Positions 52,922-62,761 are shown, counted from the first letter of the stretch. The stretch: 64,000 bases of DNA from Pseudovibrio denitrificans JCM 12308 (GCF_001310815.1 NZ_BAZK01000026.1:1-64000), one strand, 5' to 3'. Numbers and translations are program-made. The notes: generated from the letters alone by a model not told the origin.

Positions 52922-53539
52922 GGCGCCTTTTTTGCGCAGGCGCTTCAGGGTTGCTTCCTCGTCATCGATCAGCGCCACGACGATTTCGCCGTTATCCGCG
53001 GTGTCGCCGCGTTTAATCAGCACTGTATCCCCGTCAAAGATGCCTGCGTCGATCATGGAGTCACCTTTAACTTCCAGCGCGTAGTGTTCGCCGCGGCCCA
53101 TCAGATCTGCAGGCATTGCAATGGAATGGCTCTGATGCTGGATTGCTTCGATCGGTACACCCGCTGCGATGCGGCCCATCACCGGAATTTCCAGCGTCGG
53201 CACTTCGTCAGGAGACGGTGTGCGTGGTGGAGGTGGTGCCGCGACCTTCTTGCTCAGTGAGCCTTCAATGACCTCAGGCGCAAAACCCTTTTCCTTGGTC
53301 GCAGGCTTCAGGCCTGGTGCGATGGACTCTGGCAGCTTGAGGATTTCCAGCGCACGGGCTCTGTTAGGCAGGCGGCGAATGAAGCCGCGCTCTTCCAGAG
53401 CCGTGATCAGTCGGTGAATGCCGGATTTGGAACGGAGGTCCAGCGCGTCCTTCATCTCATCGAAGGAGGGTGGAACACCTGCTTCCTTCAAGCGTTGATG
53501 GATGAACATCAAAAGCTCGTGTTGCTTCTGTGTAAGCAT
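52817..53539 (-). CDS. lexA: LexA repressor
   Basis: SOS repressor and self-cleaving protease. 240 residues. The N-terminal winged helix (MLTQKQHELLMFIHQRL...) is followed by a Pro-rich linker near 101-112. The Ala-Gly cleavage site is A126-G127 in GRIAAGVP, with catalytic S161 in GDSM and K199 in EATLKR. The linker is longer than in E. coli, as usual for Alphaproteobacteria. An SOS box lies 153 bases upstream, so it is probably autoregulated. Confidence 0.96.
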   Translation of the reverse strand: MLTQKQHELLMFIHQRLKEAGVPPSFDEMKDALDLRSKSGIHRLITALEERGFIRRLPNRARALEILKLPESIAPGLKPATKEKGFAPEVIEGSLSKKVAAPPPPRTPSPDEVPTLEIPVMGRIAAGVPIEAIQHQSHSIAMPADLMGRGEHYALEVKGDSMIDAGIFDGDTVLIKRGDTADNGEIVVALIDDEEATLKRLRKKGASVALEAANPAYETRIFGPGRVRIQGKMIALFRRY

Positions 53540-53691
53540 CTTTTATCCCCGTTCGCTCCTAAGCGCAGATTGAAAGTGAGCGGCCATACTCTCCGGTTCC
53601 GGAGATGACCATTCGTTGATTTGCATTCCCAACAAGCTGAAAGACTTCAACTTCTGCGATTGGGAGGACAAAACACGAACGTACTCTACCT

Positions 53692-53706
53692 GTTCTCATT
53701 GTGTTC
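53692..53706 (-). promoter_or_regulatory. SOS box upstream of lexA
   Basis: GTTC-N7-GTTC on the plus strand (GAAC-N7-GAAC in the lexA direction) is the exact alphaproteobacterial LexA site. It lies in the 263-base gap between moeA and lexA and supports LexA autoregulation. A nearby GAAC...GTTC pair has the wrong spacing (11). Confidence 0.8.
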
Positions 53707-53766
53707 TGCAATGGGTTTGTTGCGTTTAAGCCCTGCTAGAACTGGGGGAATTGGATTTTGACAGGT

Positions 53767-53789
53767 GAGTGGACAGGGGTTGTCCACTC
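53767..53789. terminator. Hairpin after moeA
   Basis: GAGTGGACA and TGTCCACTC form a perfect 9-bp stem with a GGGGT loop, 14 bases past the moeA stop on the minus strand. The tail lacks a T-run, so termination would need help. Confidence 0.5.
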
Positions 53790-53802
53790 TCGTCTTACGG
53801 AT

Positions 53803-55017
53803 TTAGCGTAGCTTGAGAAGCTCAACTTTTTCGCCAGCCGATGCAGCCGGTGCGTGTGGCGGGCGAACAATCAGAGCGTCTGCTTTGGTGAGCAGTGCAA
53901 GCATTGAGGAATCTTGCTTGTCAAACGGCTCGGTTGTCAGATTGCCTTGTGCGTCGGTGCTCAGGCTGGCGCGCAGGTAGTCCTGACGCAGGTCGTTTGC
54001 AGGCAGGTCTGCGGTCAGCGTGGCTTTGGTAACGCCTTGATTTGCCAAAGGTACTGAGCGGCCCAGCATTTTGTCGAGGAGAGGCCCAAGGAAGAGGAGG
54101 GCGCAGACAAGACTTGAAACCGGATTGCCCGGCAGGCCTAGGACTTTCATCTGGCCAAGAGCGCCTGCCATGAGTGGTTTGCCCGGACGCATAGCGATGC
54201 GCCAGAAACCAAGCTCCATGCCTTCTGCACCGAGCACGTCCTGAATGAGGTCGTGGTCGCCGACAGACGCGCCGCCGAGTGTGACCAGAACGTCGGCTTT
54301 GGCCTTGATTGTCTGCTTAACGCGGGCTGTGATTTCTTCAGGTTGGTCTGGGGCGATGCCTAGCATCATTGGGATGCCGCCGCAGTTTTTCACGAATTCT
54401 GCGATGCCGACCTGATTGGATGCGATGATTTGATTCGGACCTGGTGTCTGGCCCGGCTCAACGAGCTCGTCTCCGTTTGCAAGGATTGCGACAACCGGCT
54501 TCTTGCGCACTGGCAAGCTCGCGTGGTTCATTGCGCCCGCAAGGGAAAGCTCGCGGAAGCCGAGTGGGGCGCCTGCTTTGAGGAGGATCTGGCCTTCTTG
54601 GAAGTCCAGTCCGGCAGGGCGGATGAACTTGCCAACAGTTACGCTCTCTTGGCAAAACAGGCTATCCCCGTCGCGGCGGGCATTTTCCTGCATCAGGATC
54701 GCATCTGCACCAGCTGGTACCGGCGCTCCTGTGAAGATACGCAGAGCTTCGCCGTCTTGCAGTGTGCCGTCGAAGTTATGCCCGGCAGCGACTTCACCGA
54801 TAACCTTCAGTGCGCGCTCAGGATCTGTGGTGTCAGCGGCTTTTACGGCATAGCCATCCATCGCGGAGGCGGAGAACGGAGGTTGGGTCCGGGTTGCGGC
54901 AACATCTTGTGCTAAAACGCGTTCGCCAGCTTCCAGAAGTGGGAGGCTCTCGCTTGCAGTTGGTTTTACGTCCTTGAGGAGGCGGTCCAGGGCTTCTTCG
55001 ATGCTGATCAGGCTCAT
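53803..55017 (-). CDS. moeA: Molybdopterin molybdenumtransferase MoeA
   Basis: Inserts molybdenum into adenylated molybdopterin. 404 residues. MDGYAV near 52-57, FTGAPVPAGADAILMQE, the TLGGASVGDHDLIQDVL nucleotide region, MRPGKPLMAG and LPGNPVSSLV are all in place. The start shares ATGA with the moaC stop, so the two cofactor genes are translationally coupled. Confidence 0.95.
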   Translation of the reverse strand: MSLISIEEALDRLLKDVKPTASESLPLLEAGERVLAQDVAATRTQPPFSASAMDGYAVKAADTTDPERALKVIGEVAAGHNFDGTLQDGEALRIFTGAPVPAGADAILMQENARRDGDSLFCQESVTVGKFIRPAGLDFQEGQILLKAGAPLGFRELSLAGAMNHASLPVRKKPVVAILANGDELVEPGQTPGPNQIIASNQVGIAEFVKNCGGIPMMLGIAPDQPEEITARVKQTIKAKADVLVTLGGASVGDHDLIQDVLGAEGMELGFWRIAMRPGKPLMAGALGQMKVLGLPGNPVSSLVCALLFLGPLLDKMLGRSVPLANQGVTKATLTADLPANDLRQDYLRASLSTDAQGNLTTEPFDKQDSSMLALLTKADALIVRPPHAPAASAGEKVELLKLR

Positions 55018-55517
55018 TTGGAGTTATCCTCCTCAGCCAGATAGTGACCGGACTTACCGCCCTTCTTCTCCAGCAGGCGAATCTCGCCAATCTCCATGGA
55101 ACGATCAACGGCTTTGGCCATATCGTAGATCGTCAGGCACGCAACAGAAGCAGCTGTCAGCGCTTCCATCTCAATACCAGTCTGACCAGAGACCTTTGCG
55201 AAGACTTCAATCTCAATGCCCGGCAGCTCCGGGTTCGGTGTGAAGTCCACTTGTACCTTGGAAAGAGCCAGCGGATGACACAGCGGGATCAGCTCATGGG
55301 TGCGCTTGGCAGCCATGATGCCCGCGATGCGCGCCGTTGCCAGCACGTCGCCTTTCTTGGCATTGCCGGAAAGGATCATGTCCAGAGTCTCACGCTGCAT
55401 CTTCACCTGACCGCCAGCGCGGGCGATGCGTGAGGTGACCTCTTTCTCCGAGATGTCGACCATATGAGCCGCACCACTGTCATCAAGGTGAGTGAGTTTT
55501 GGAGAAAGTTCTGACAT
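55014..55517 (-). CDS. moaC: Cyclic pyranopterin monophosphate synthase MoaC
   Basis: Second half of the first step of molybdenum cofactor synthesis. 167 residues from ATG 55517 with AGAGGC upstream; the frame is open 18 bases further. Motifs: KGDVLATARIAGIMAAKRTHELIPLCHPL and TGIEMEALTAASVACLTIYDMAKAVD. It follows trpC by 59 bases and overlaps moeA by 4. Confidence 0.96.
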   Translation of the reverse strand: MSELSPKLTHLDDSGAAHMVDISEKEVTSRIARAGGQVKMQRETLDMILSGNAKKGDVLATARIAGIMAAKRTHELIPLCHPLALSKVQVDFTPNPELPGIEIEVFAKVSGQTGIEMEALTAASVACLTIYDMAKAVDRSMEIGEIRLLEKKGGKSGHYLAEEDNSK

Positions 55518-55576
55518 TTTCTTGCCTCTGGACACAGTTTGTTCAGGTCATTGCCTTTTGCAGGCTGTTGATTTTA

Positions 55577-56367
55577 TTAGCGTTTAAGCAGCGCTTTTGT
55601 CGCGTTTTCTACATCGTCCTGCCGCATCAGGCTTTCACCGATGAGGAAGGTGGAGATGCCGGATTTTTCCATGCGGGAAAGATCTTCCGGAGTGAACAGG
55701 CCGCTTTCGCCCACGATGATCCGATCTTGCGGGATCAATGGAGCAAGGCGTTCACTGGTCTCCAGCGATGTTTCGAATGTTTTCAGGTTGCGGTTGTTGA
55801 TGCCGACGAGTGGTGAGGTGAGCTTCAGTGCGCGCTCCAGTTCGGCTTCGTCGTGCACTTCAATCAATGCATCCATACCAAGCTCAAAGGCGGTGTCTTC
55901 CAGCTCTTTGGCTAATGCATCATCAACGGCTGCATGATGATCAGGATGCAGTCTGCGCCCCAGGCGCGAGCCTCATGCACCTGATAGGTGTCATAGAGAA
56001 AGTCTTTGCGCAGAACTGGCAGGGAGACTTCATTTCGGGCTGAGACGAGGAATTCTGGTTTACCCTGGAAAGACGGCGTGTCGGTCAGTACGGACAAACA
56101 GGCTGCGCCGCCGTTTTCATAGGCTTTTGCAAGTACTGGCGGGTTAAAGTCCGCACGGATCAGGCCTTTGGATGGACTGGCTTTTTTCACCTCAGCAATC
56201 AGGGCGTACTCACCGTTTGCATGCTTTGCTTTCAGCGCGTTTGCAAAGCCGCGGGTCGGAGTTGCTGCCTTGATTGCCGCATCCAGATCAGCCAGAGAAG
56301 TTTGCGCTTTTGCAGCGGCAATCTCTTCACGCTTGTAAGCTTCGATTTTCTTAAGGATATCTGACAT
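55577..56367 (-). CDS. trpC: Indole-3-glycerol phosphate synthase, frameshifted near 55933
   Basis: Tryptophan pathway enzyme that closes the indole ring. The first part (MSDILKKIEAYKREEI...GADCILIIM) runs to a stop at 55912. The second part (MDALIEVHDEAELERAL...IGESLMRQDD) occupies another frame to 55577. Adding one G on the coding strand at the ATGCAG (55930-55935) gives IIMAAVDDALAKELEDTAFELG and joins them into a 263-residue protein. Catalytic motifs EVKKASPSKGLIRADF, LRKDFLYD and GINNRNLKTF are intact. trpD lies 13 bases upstream. Confidence 0.93.
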
Positions 56368-56380
56368 GGGATCCGTGGTC

Positions 56381-57418
56381 TTAGAGTTTCATGTTGGCAG
56401 CTGTTGCAGCGTCGGAGGCTTCAACAAGTTTGTCCAGTCGGGAAAGGGCGGTACCTGTATCGATCGCCTGTGCCGCCATCTCTACGCCGTCTGTGAGAGT
56501 GGAGACTTTGTCAGCAACGATCAGGGACGCTGCGGAGTTGAGCAGGACGATATCGCGGTACGCGTTCTTCGCACCCTGCAGTACCTCGCGCAGAGCTTGA
56601 GCGTTCTCTTTTGGGTCGCCGCCCTTCAGATCTTCCGTCTTTGCAACGGGCAAGCCTGCATCTTCTGGTGAGATGGTGAAGGTGTTGATACTGCCGTTTT
56701 TAAGTTCGGCGACAAAGGTCGTTCCGGTGGTGGTGATTTCATCCATGCCATCGGACCCGTTGACGATCCAGGCTTTCTCGGTGCCCAGCTCGTTCAGGGT
56801 GTTGGCGAGCGGCTCAACCCATTGCTGAGCGAATACGCCGGTCATCTGGCGCTTTGCGCCTGCCGGGTTGGCGAGAGGGCCAAGCAGATTGAAAATGGTT
56901 CTGGTGCCGAGTTCGATGCGAGCTGGGCCAACGTGGCGCATGGCTTTGTGGTGGTTTGGCGCGAACATGAAGCCAATACCAGCCTCGTGAATGCAGTGGC
57001 TGATGCCGTTTGCGTCCAGATCCAGATTGATGCCCAGTTCGGCCAGCGCTTCAGCAGAGCCGGATTTGGAGGAGAGGGAGCGGTTGCCGTGTTTGGCAAC
57101 GGTGACGCCGCAGCCTGCCACGACAATGGCTGTGCACGTAGAGATGTTGTAAGAGCCGGATGCATCGCCGCCAGTGCCGACAATGTCGATGGCGTGGTCT
57201 GGTGCTTTTACCGGGATCATCTTGGCGCGCATGGTCTCAACTGCTGCGGAGATTTCGTCGATGGTTTCGCCGCGCAAGCGCAGAGCCATCAGGAAGCCTC
57301 CGATCTGAGCAGGAGTTGCGGCGCCTGACATGATGATCTCGAATGCCTCGCGGGCCTGAGGCCGGTCCAGTGCGTTGCCGTCAGCGACAATTCCAATGAG
57401 ATTTTTCAAATTGCTCAC
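56381..57418 (-). CDS. trpD: Anthranilate phosphoribosyltransferase
   Basis: Transfers phosphoribose to anthranilate in tryptophan synthesis. 345 residues. The PRPP motif DIVGTGGDASGSYNIST is intact, with KHGNRSLSSKSGSAEALAELG and GFMFAPNHHKAMRHVGPAR following. It leads the trpD-trpC-moaC-moeA unit, which starts downstream of the bidirectional terminator at 57510. Confidence 0.96.
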   Translation of the reverse strand: MSNLKNLIGIVADGNALDRPQAREAFEIIMSGAATPAQIGGFLMALRLRGETIDEISAAVETMRAKMIPVKAPDHAIDIVGTGGDASGSYNISTCTAIVVAGCGVTVAKHGNRSLSSKSGSAEALAELGINLDLDANGISHCIHEAGIGFMFAPNHHKAMRHVGPARIELGTRTIFNLLGPLANPAGAKRQMTGVFAQQWVEPLANTLNELGTEKAWIVNGSDGMDEITTTGTTFVAELKNGSINTFTISPEDAGLPVAKTEDLKGGDPKENAQALREVLQGAKNAYRDIVLLNSAASLIVADKVSTLTDGVEMAAQAIDTGTALSRLDKLVEASDAATAANMKL

Positions 57419-57509
57419 GGCGAAAACTCCCTCAATCCCTCAGGTAATTCCTTAATGCACACAAAGGCTAACTATTAGATAGCTTTAGGAGGGCTGTCTA
57501 GGAGATAAA

Positions 57510-57550
57510 CAAAAGCCCGCCACACTTAAAAGTGTGGCGGGCTTGTTTTC
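57510..57550 (-). terminator. Terminator between ppiD and trpD
   Basis: Two 15-base arms (57513-57527 and 57530-57544) pair perfectly around a 2-base centre. They are followed by TTTTGTTT on the minus strand and TTGTTTT on the plus strand. It ends the ppiD transcript. Confidence 0.88.
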
Positions 57551-57563
57551 GACAAGGTTTTGT

Positions 57564-59449
57564 CTACTGGCGATCCAGGCCGGTCAACTGATTGAAGACT
57601 GCCTGATTTACGAGGACGCCTTCTGTCTGTTCCAGCTGGTTGATGAACTGGTTGAGCAATGAGCTTTCCAGTGCGCCTGTCAGCTGGGTGTTGATGCGCT
57701 GAGCGTTCTCGGATTCTGTCATGAAGGCCGGAGCTGTTGTGTCCGTCAGAACCAGAAGGATCCTGTCTTCATTGTTGCCAGGAACCTGTGCTGCGGTGCC
57801 TTTAGGTCCGGAGAAGGCTGCTGTAACAGCTGAGCCGGAAAGGCCTTGTACGCCACCGTTGCGGGTGAATGGCTGAGAGGTCGTTGTTGTCAGGCCTTCA
57901 GCTGCTGCGATCTCGGAAAGCGATTTTCCTGCTTCCACTTCTGCAATCAGAGCTTTGGCTTTTTCTTCCAGCAGTTCACCGGTGCGGTTTGCTGTCCAGT
58001 CAGCGGTCACAGCCTCTTTGACTTCAGAGAGTTCTCTGTCGCGGGAAGGTGTAACTTCTTTGACTTCGTACCAGAGGTGACCGGTGCGGCCGATTTCCAG
58101 CGGATCGTTTTCAACGCCAACATCAGTTGAGAAGACGGCGGTGGTCAGCTCGTTTGCTACTGGCAGTTCAACGGTTTCGCCTGCTTCATTATTGCCGGAG
58201 GCGTCGAAAGCAGGGGTGTTGATCAGTTCCAGATCGAAGCGTTCTGCGATCTCTTCAAAAGTGCTGCCGCCTGCGCGCGCATCTTCTACTTCGTTGAACA
58301 GGTCTTCCACTTCATCAGCGGCGTTTGCCTGAGCGACTACCGCGCGCAGTTCGTCCTTCACGTCTTCAATTGGCTGAACTGCAGCTGGTTTGACTTCTTT
58401 TGCAAAGAGGATGGCGTTGGTGAACTGGCCTTCGACCACGTTACTTGCCTGACCTTCTTTCAGAGCAAACGCAGCGTCTGCGATCTTCTGATCAAGGAAG
58501 CCTGCCTTGTTCATAAGGCCGAGGTCGACGTCTTTTTCGGTCAGATCGCGCTCATTCATCAGGTCTTCAAAGGTCTTGCCGGAATCCATCTCCACCACAG
58601 CAGCTTCTGCTTCCTGTTTGGTTGGGAAGGAGATCTGATAGATGCGGCGCTGTTCCTGAGACTGGTAACGGTTTTGGTGCGCTCATATTCCTGAGCGATC
58701 TCTTCGTCCGTCACGTTTTCAGGCTTTGCGATTTTATCTGATGTCAGCTCAATGATGGTCGCGCTGCGGTACTCAGGTGCTTTGTAGTTGCCTTTGTTTT
58801 CTTCAAAGAACGCGTTGAGTTCTTCATCAGTCGGCGCAGGAACGTCAGTCAGTGAGCTTTTTGGCAGTACGAGGTACTCAACAGTACGCTCTTCCATTGC
58901 GTACTTGTCGAAAGCTTCGAGCATGGTTTCTGGCACTACAATACCACCAATGACGGCTTCGGCGAGCTGCTGGCGCTCTGCGACGAGCTGCTGCTGCATG
59001 ACGAACTCGTCTTCGCTCATGCCGAGATTGTAAAGTACCTGACCGAGGCGATTGCGGTCATATCCATTCACACCCTGAAAGGCAGGTGTTTCCTGAATGG
59101 TTTTGATGATTGCTTCATCTGAAACGCCGATGCGCAGCTTTGATGCTTCATTATCAAGCGCAGCTTCAGCGACCAGGCGGCCCAGAACCTGAGCTGGTAC
59201 GCCAAATGCAGCGGCCTGTTCCTGTGTGACAGGCTGGCCGACGCGGCGTGACAGCTGGTCGAGCTCGCGTGAATAAGCTCGTTGGAAATCCTGAGCTGAA
59301 ATTTCTTTGTCACCCACTGAGGCAACAGATGTGGAGCCGATTCCAGTAAAGACGTCAGCGATCCCCCAAACTGCAAAGCTGAGCACCAGAAGGCCGATCA
59401 GGATCTTTGCAAACCAGGAACCTACGCTATTACGTAGCGCGTCGAGCAT
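57564..59449 (-). CDS. ppiD: PpiD-type periplasmic peptidyl-prolyl isomerase/foldase, frameshifted near 58673
   Basis: SurA/PpiD-family chaperone anchored in the inner membrane. From ATG 59449, MLDALRNSVGSWFAKILIGLLVLSFAVWGI gives the single anchor helix at about 16-36, followed by a SurA-N-type domain. That frame drifts into nonsense after EEIAQEYERTK. The parvulin and C-terminal part continues from about 58670 to 57564 in another frame. The coding strand has CCAAAACC where CCAAAAACC would give EYERTKNRYQSQEQRRIY. One restored A yields about 628 residues, normal for the family. tpiA is divergent. Confidence 0.9.
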
Positions 59450-59694
59450 AATTTTATCCGTTCTCTTGTTGAAGGCGAGGGACAGTCTCCCCGCGCACAC
59501 ATGCAAGGCCGCCGGATAATAGTGTTCCTTTCGCTGTGGGGCAAGTTTACACAACATAAAGCCTGTGAGATTCGCCGTGAGATACGAAGTTCATCGCACT
59601 AGCGGTAATCCACTATGGGACTTAAGTGTTTTTTCTGTTAGTGAGCACACATTCCATATGGGAATCTAGAATTCATATTTGGGGAACGGATCAA

Positions 59695-60444
59695 ATGACT
59701 AATCGGCCACTTGTTGCTGGTAACTGGAAAATGAATGGCACCAAAGCTTCTGCTGCAGAGCTGGAAGCTATGGGTACGGGATACGACTCAGCACTTGCCG
59801 AAAAAGTAGAGCTTCTGATTTGCCCACCTGCATTGCTGGTTGCACAGCTTGCTTCTCAGGACAAAATCACAATTGGCGCCCAGAACTGCCACGCTAAAGA
59901 AAGCGGCGCGCATACTGGCGACATCTCCGCTGAGATGATCCGTGATGCTGGCGGCAAGTTTGTTATTGTTGGTCACTCCGAGCGCCGTGAAGACCATGGC
60001 GAATCTGATGCAGATGTTTGCGAGAAGGCTGAAGCTGCTTACCGCGCTGGTCTGGTTGCGATCGTTTGTGTTGGTGAAGTTGAGAGTGAGCGCCGCGCTG
60101 GCACTACTCTTGACGTTGTTACCAAGCAGGTTCTTGGTTCTGTACCAGCAGGCGCAACCGCTGAGAACACTGTGATCGCTTATGAGCCAGTCTGGGCAAT
60201 CGGTACCGGCCTGACGCCAACACCTGCAGATGTGGCTGAAGTTCATGCGTCTATCCGCGCAACACTCATCAAACAGTTTGGCGATGAGATTGGCGGTAAA
60301 ATGCGCGTCCTTTATGGTGGCTCTGTTAAGCCTACCAACGCAAAAGAACTGCTTGCGGTTGAAAACGTTGACGGTGCACTGGTTGGCGGTGCAAGCCTGA
60401 AAGCGGCGGATTTCCTTGGAATCGCTGAGGCTTATCGCGGCTAA
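59695..60444 (+). CDS. tpiA: Triosephosphate isomerase
   Basis: Interconverts dihydroxyacetone phosphate and glyceraldehyde 3-phosphate. 249 residues from ATG 59695; the open frame reaches back to 59626 but those residues do not fit the family. Catalytic residues are K12 in NWKMNG, H94 in VGHSERR and E164 in AYEPVWAIGTG. The phosphate loop YGGSVKPTN is intact. It lies in the usual alphaproteobacterial ppiD/tpiA/secG/pyrG order. Confidence 0.96.
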   Translation: MTNRPLVAGNWKMNGTKASAAELEAMGTGYDSALAEKVELLICPPALLVAQLASQDKITIGAQNCHAKESGAHTGDISAEMIRDAGGKFVIVGHSERREDHGESDADVCEKAEAAYRAGLVAIVCVGEVESERRAGTTLDVVTKQVLGSVPAGATAENTVIAYEPVWAIGTGLTPTPADVAEVHASIRATLIKQFGDEIGGKMRVLYGGSVKPTNAKELLAVENVDGALVGGASLKAADFLGIAEAYRG

Positions 60445-60566
60445 TATTAGTCGGATTATAATAATATTCTTAGCAGTCCACCAATTTGCTGCGCCTTTAG
60501 GGTAGAAAGGCGCAGCAAATTCGGTTAGAAGGCCGACTAACGAATTCATTAAACCTACGGATACCT

Positions 60567-60932
60567 ATGGAAACCGTTCTGATTGTTATCCACCTGATGG
60601 TCGTCGTTGCGCTGGTAGCAATGGTTCTACTGCAGCGCTCCGAAGGCGGCGCATTGGGTATTGGCGGCGGTGGCGGCGGTGGCGTGATGAGCAGCCGTGG
60701 TACAGCAAATGTGCTGACACGCGGTACTGCGATTCTGGCTGTCTGCTTCTTTGCAACTTCACTCGCTCTTTCTCTGCTGGCACGCTACGACGAGCGTCCA
60801 GGTTCTCTCCTTGATCAGGTTCCAGCTGGTTCCGCAACTCAGGGCACAGAGCAGGGCGGCGGCAATGGTCTTCTTGACCAACTTCAGCAGCAAAGTCAGC
60901 CAACTGGCCCGCAGGTTCCACCTGCACAGTAA
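60567..60932 (+). CDS. secG: Preprotein translocase subunit SecG
   Basis: Small subunit of the SecYEG channel. 121 residues with two hydrophobic helices (about 3-21 and 52-71) around the conserved glycine-rich cytoplasmic loop SEGGALGIGGGGGGG, then the motif GTANVLTRGTAILAVCFFATSLAL. A Gln/Pro-rich tail follows, common in this class. tpiA is 122 bases upstream. Confidence 0.94.
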   Translation: METVLIVIHLMVVVALVAMVLLQRSEGGALGIGGGGGGGVMSSRGTANVLTRGTAILAVCFFATSLALSLLARYDERPGSLLDQVPAGSATQGTEQGGGNGLLDQLQQQSQPTGPQVPPAQ

Positions 60933-61109
60933 TCTGCTGTAAAGCAGAAACAGTTGAAATATACGTTTGACGGCACCGCACCTTGTGCAGTGTCCGTCAT
61001 TCGTGCGTTCAGACATAACTCAAATATCCAGGGTATTGGATTATCAGGCACCACGCTAAGTGTGCTTCCCTACTGATAAATTCCGCCCTTTCTAACGTGG
61101 TAGCGATCC

Positions 61110-62738
61110 ATGGCACGGTACATATTCATCACCGGTGGTGTTGTTTCTTCTCTCGGGAAGGGACTTGCCTCCGCAGCTCTTGGTGCGGCTTTACAAGCGC
61201 GCGGATACAAGGTTCGACTTCGTAAGCTCGACCCTTATTTGAACGTTGATCCAGGTACCATGAGCCCTTACCAGCATGGTGAGTGTTATGTGACCGACGA
61301 TGGCGCTGAAACTGACCTTGACCTTGGTCACTACGAGCGTTTCACTGGCCGTCCGGCAAACAAGCAGGACAACATTACCACTGGTCGCATTTATCAGGAC
61401 ATTATCGCGAAAGAACGCCGTGGTGATTACCTGGGTGGTACCGTGCAGGTGATTCCTCATGTGACTGACGCGATCAAGAACTTCGTTCTGGATGGTAATG
61501 AAGGCTATGATTTCGTGCTCTGCGAGATCGGCGGCACCGTTGGTGACATTGAAGGCCTGCCATTCTTTGAAGCTATCCGTCAGCTTGGCAACGATTTGCC
61601 ACGCGGACAGGCTGTTTACATCCACCTGACACTGCTGCCTTACATTGCAAGTGCTGGTGAAATGAAAACCAAGCCGACCCAGCACTCTGTTAAAGAGCTG
61701 CGCTCCATCGGTATTCAGCCAGACATTCTCATGGTTCGCTGTGATCGCCAGATCCCTGAGAATGAGCGTCGCAAGCTGTCCCAGTTCTGTAACGTTCGTG
61801 AAGAAGCTGTTATCCCGGCATATGATGCAAAGAGCATTTATGAAGTGCCGCTGGCCTACCACAAGGAAGGTCTGGACGAGCAGGTTCTGGATGCGTTTGG
61901 TATCACAGGTGCTCCGGCTCCTGATCTGTCCCGCTGGGAAACCATCGTTCATTCTCTGTTTAATCCAGAGGGTGAAGTCACTATCGCAATCGTTGGTAAG
62001 TACACCGTACTTAAGGACGCTTATAAGTCTCTGATTGAAGCGCTGGTTCACGGCGGTATTGCGAATGGTGTGAAGGTCAATCTTGAGTGGATTGAATCTG
62101 AAGTCTTTGAAAAAGAAGATCCAAGCGAATTCCTTGCTAATGTGAATGGTATTCTTGTTCCTGGTGGATTTGGTGAGCGCGGATCTGAGGGTAAGATCGC
62201 TGCAGCACACTATGCACGTGTGAACAACATTCCTTACTTCGGTATCTGCTTCGGTATGCAGATGGCTGTTGTGGAAGCTGCTCGCAACATGGCTGGCATC
62301 GCTGATGCAAGTTCCACCGAGTTTGGTCCTGCAAAAGAGCCAGTTGTTGGCCTGATGACCGAATGGACCCGCGGTAACGAAAAAGAAGAGCGTCATGCTG
62401 AAGGCGATCTGGGCGGTACCATGCGCCTTGGTGCTTATGATGCAGTTCTGAAAGCTGACAGTAAGATTGCTGCGATCTACGATTCTACCGAGATCTCTGA
62501 GCGTCACCGTCACCGTTATGAAGTGAACATCGGCTATCGTGAGAAGCTTGAAGAAGCTGGCCTCATCTTTGCTGGTACGTCACCAGATGGCGTTCTGCCT
62601 GAGACTGTAGAGATCGACAATCATCCGTGGTTCATCGGTGTACAGTATCACCCAGAGCTGAAGTCCCGTCCGTTTGAGCCGCATCCGCTGTTCTCCTCAT
62701 TTGTAGGTGCTGCGCGCGACAATAGCCGTCTGGTTTAA
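61110..62738 (+). CDS. pyrG: CTP synthase
   Basis: Glutamine-dependent amination of UTP to CTP. 542 residues. The synthetase domain starts YIFITGGVVSSLGKG and contains LDPYLNVDPGTMSPYQHGECYVTDDGAETDLDLGHYERF. The class I glutamine amidotransferase domain has the nucleophile in GICFGMQ and the His-Glu pair in YHPELKSRP. The ribosome site is weak. In this class kdsA and eno often follow, but here a VOC protein does. Confidence 0.97.
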   Translation: MARYIFITGGVVSSLGKGLASAALGAALQARGYKVRLRKLDPYLNVDPGTMSPYQHGECYVTDDGAETDLDLGHYERFTGRPANKQDNITTGRIYQDIIAKERRGDYLGGTVQVIPHVTDAIKNFVLDGNEGYDFVLCEIGGTVGDIEGLPFFEAIRQLGNDLPRGQAVYIHLTLLPYIASAGEMKTKPTQHSVKELRSIGIQPDILMVRCDRQIPENERRKLSQFCNVREEAVIPAYDAKSIYEVPLAYHKEGLDEQVLDAFGITGAPAPDLSRWETIVHSLFNPEGEVTIAIVGKYTVLKDAYKSLIEALVHGGIANGVKVNLEWIESEVFEKEDPSEFLANVNGILVPGGFGERGSEGKIAAAHYARVNNIPYFGICFGMQMAVVEAARNMAGIADASSTEFGPAKEPVVGLMTEWTRGNEKEERHAEGDLGGTMRLGAYDAVLKADSKIAAIYDSTEISERHRHRYEVNIGYREKLEEAGLIFAGTSPDGVLPETVEIDNHPWFIGVQYHPELKSRPFEPHPLFSSFVGAARDNSRLV

Positions 62739-62761
62739 TCTGCTGTTTTGGGGGAAACGCT

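Noticed and set aside
53679..53695. GAAC...GTTC inverted pair near the lexA SOS box
   Set aside because: Spacing is 11 bases; neither the alphaproteobacterial direct repeat nor a Gram-positive-type box fits. The direct repeat at 53692 is the better site.
61191..62513. 440-codon open frame on the minus strand
   Set aside because: Shadow of pyrG; no plausible start or domain.
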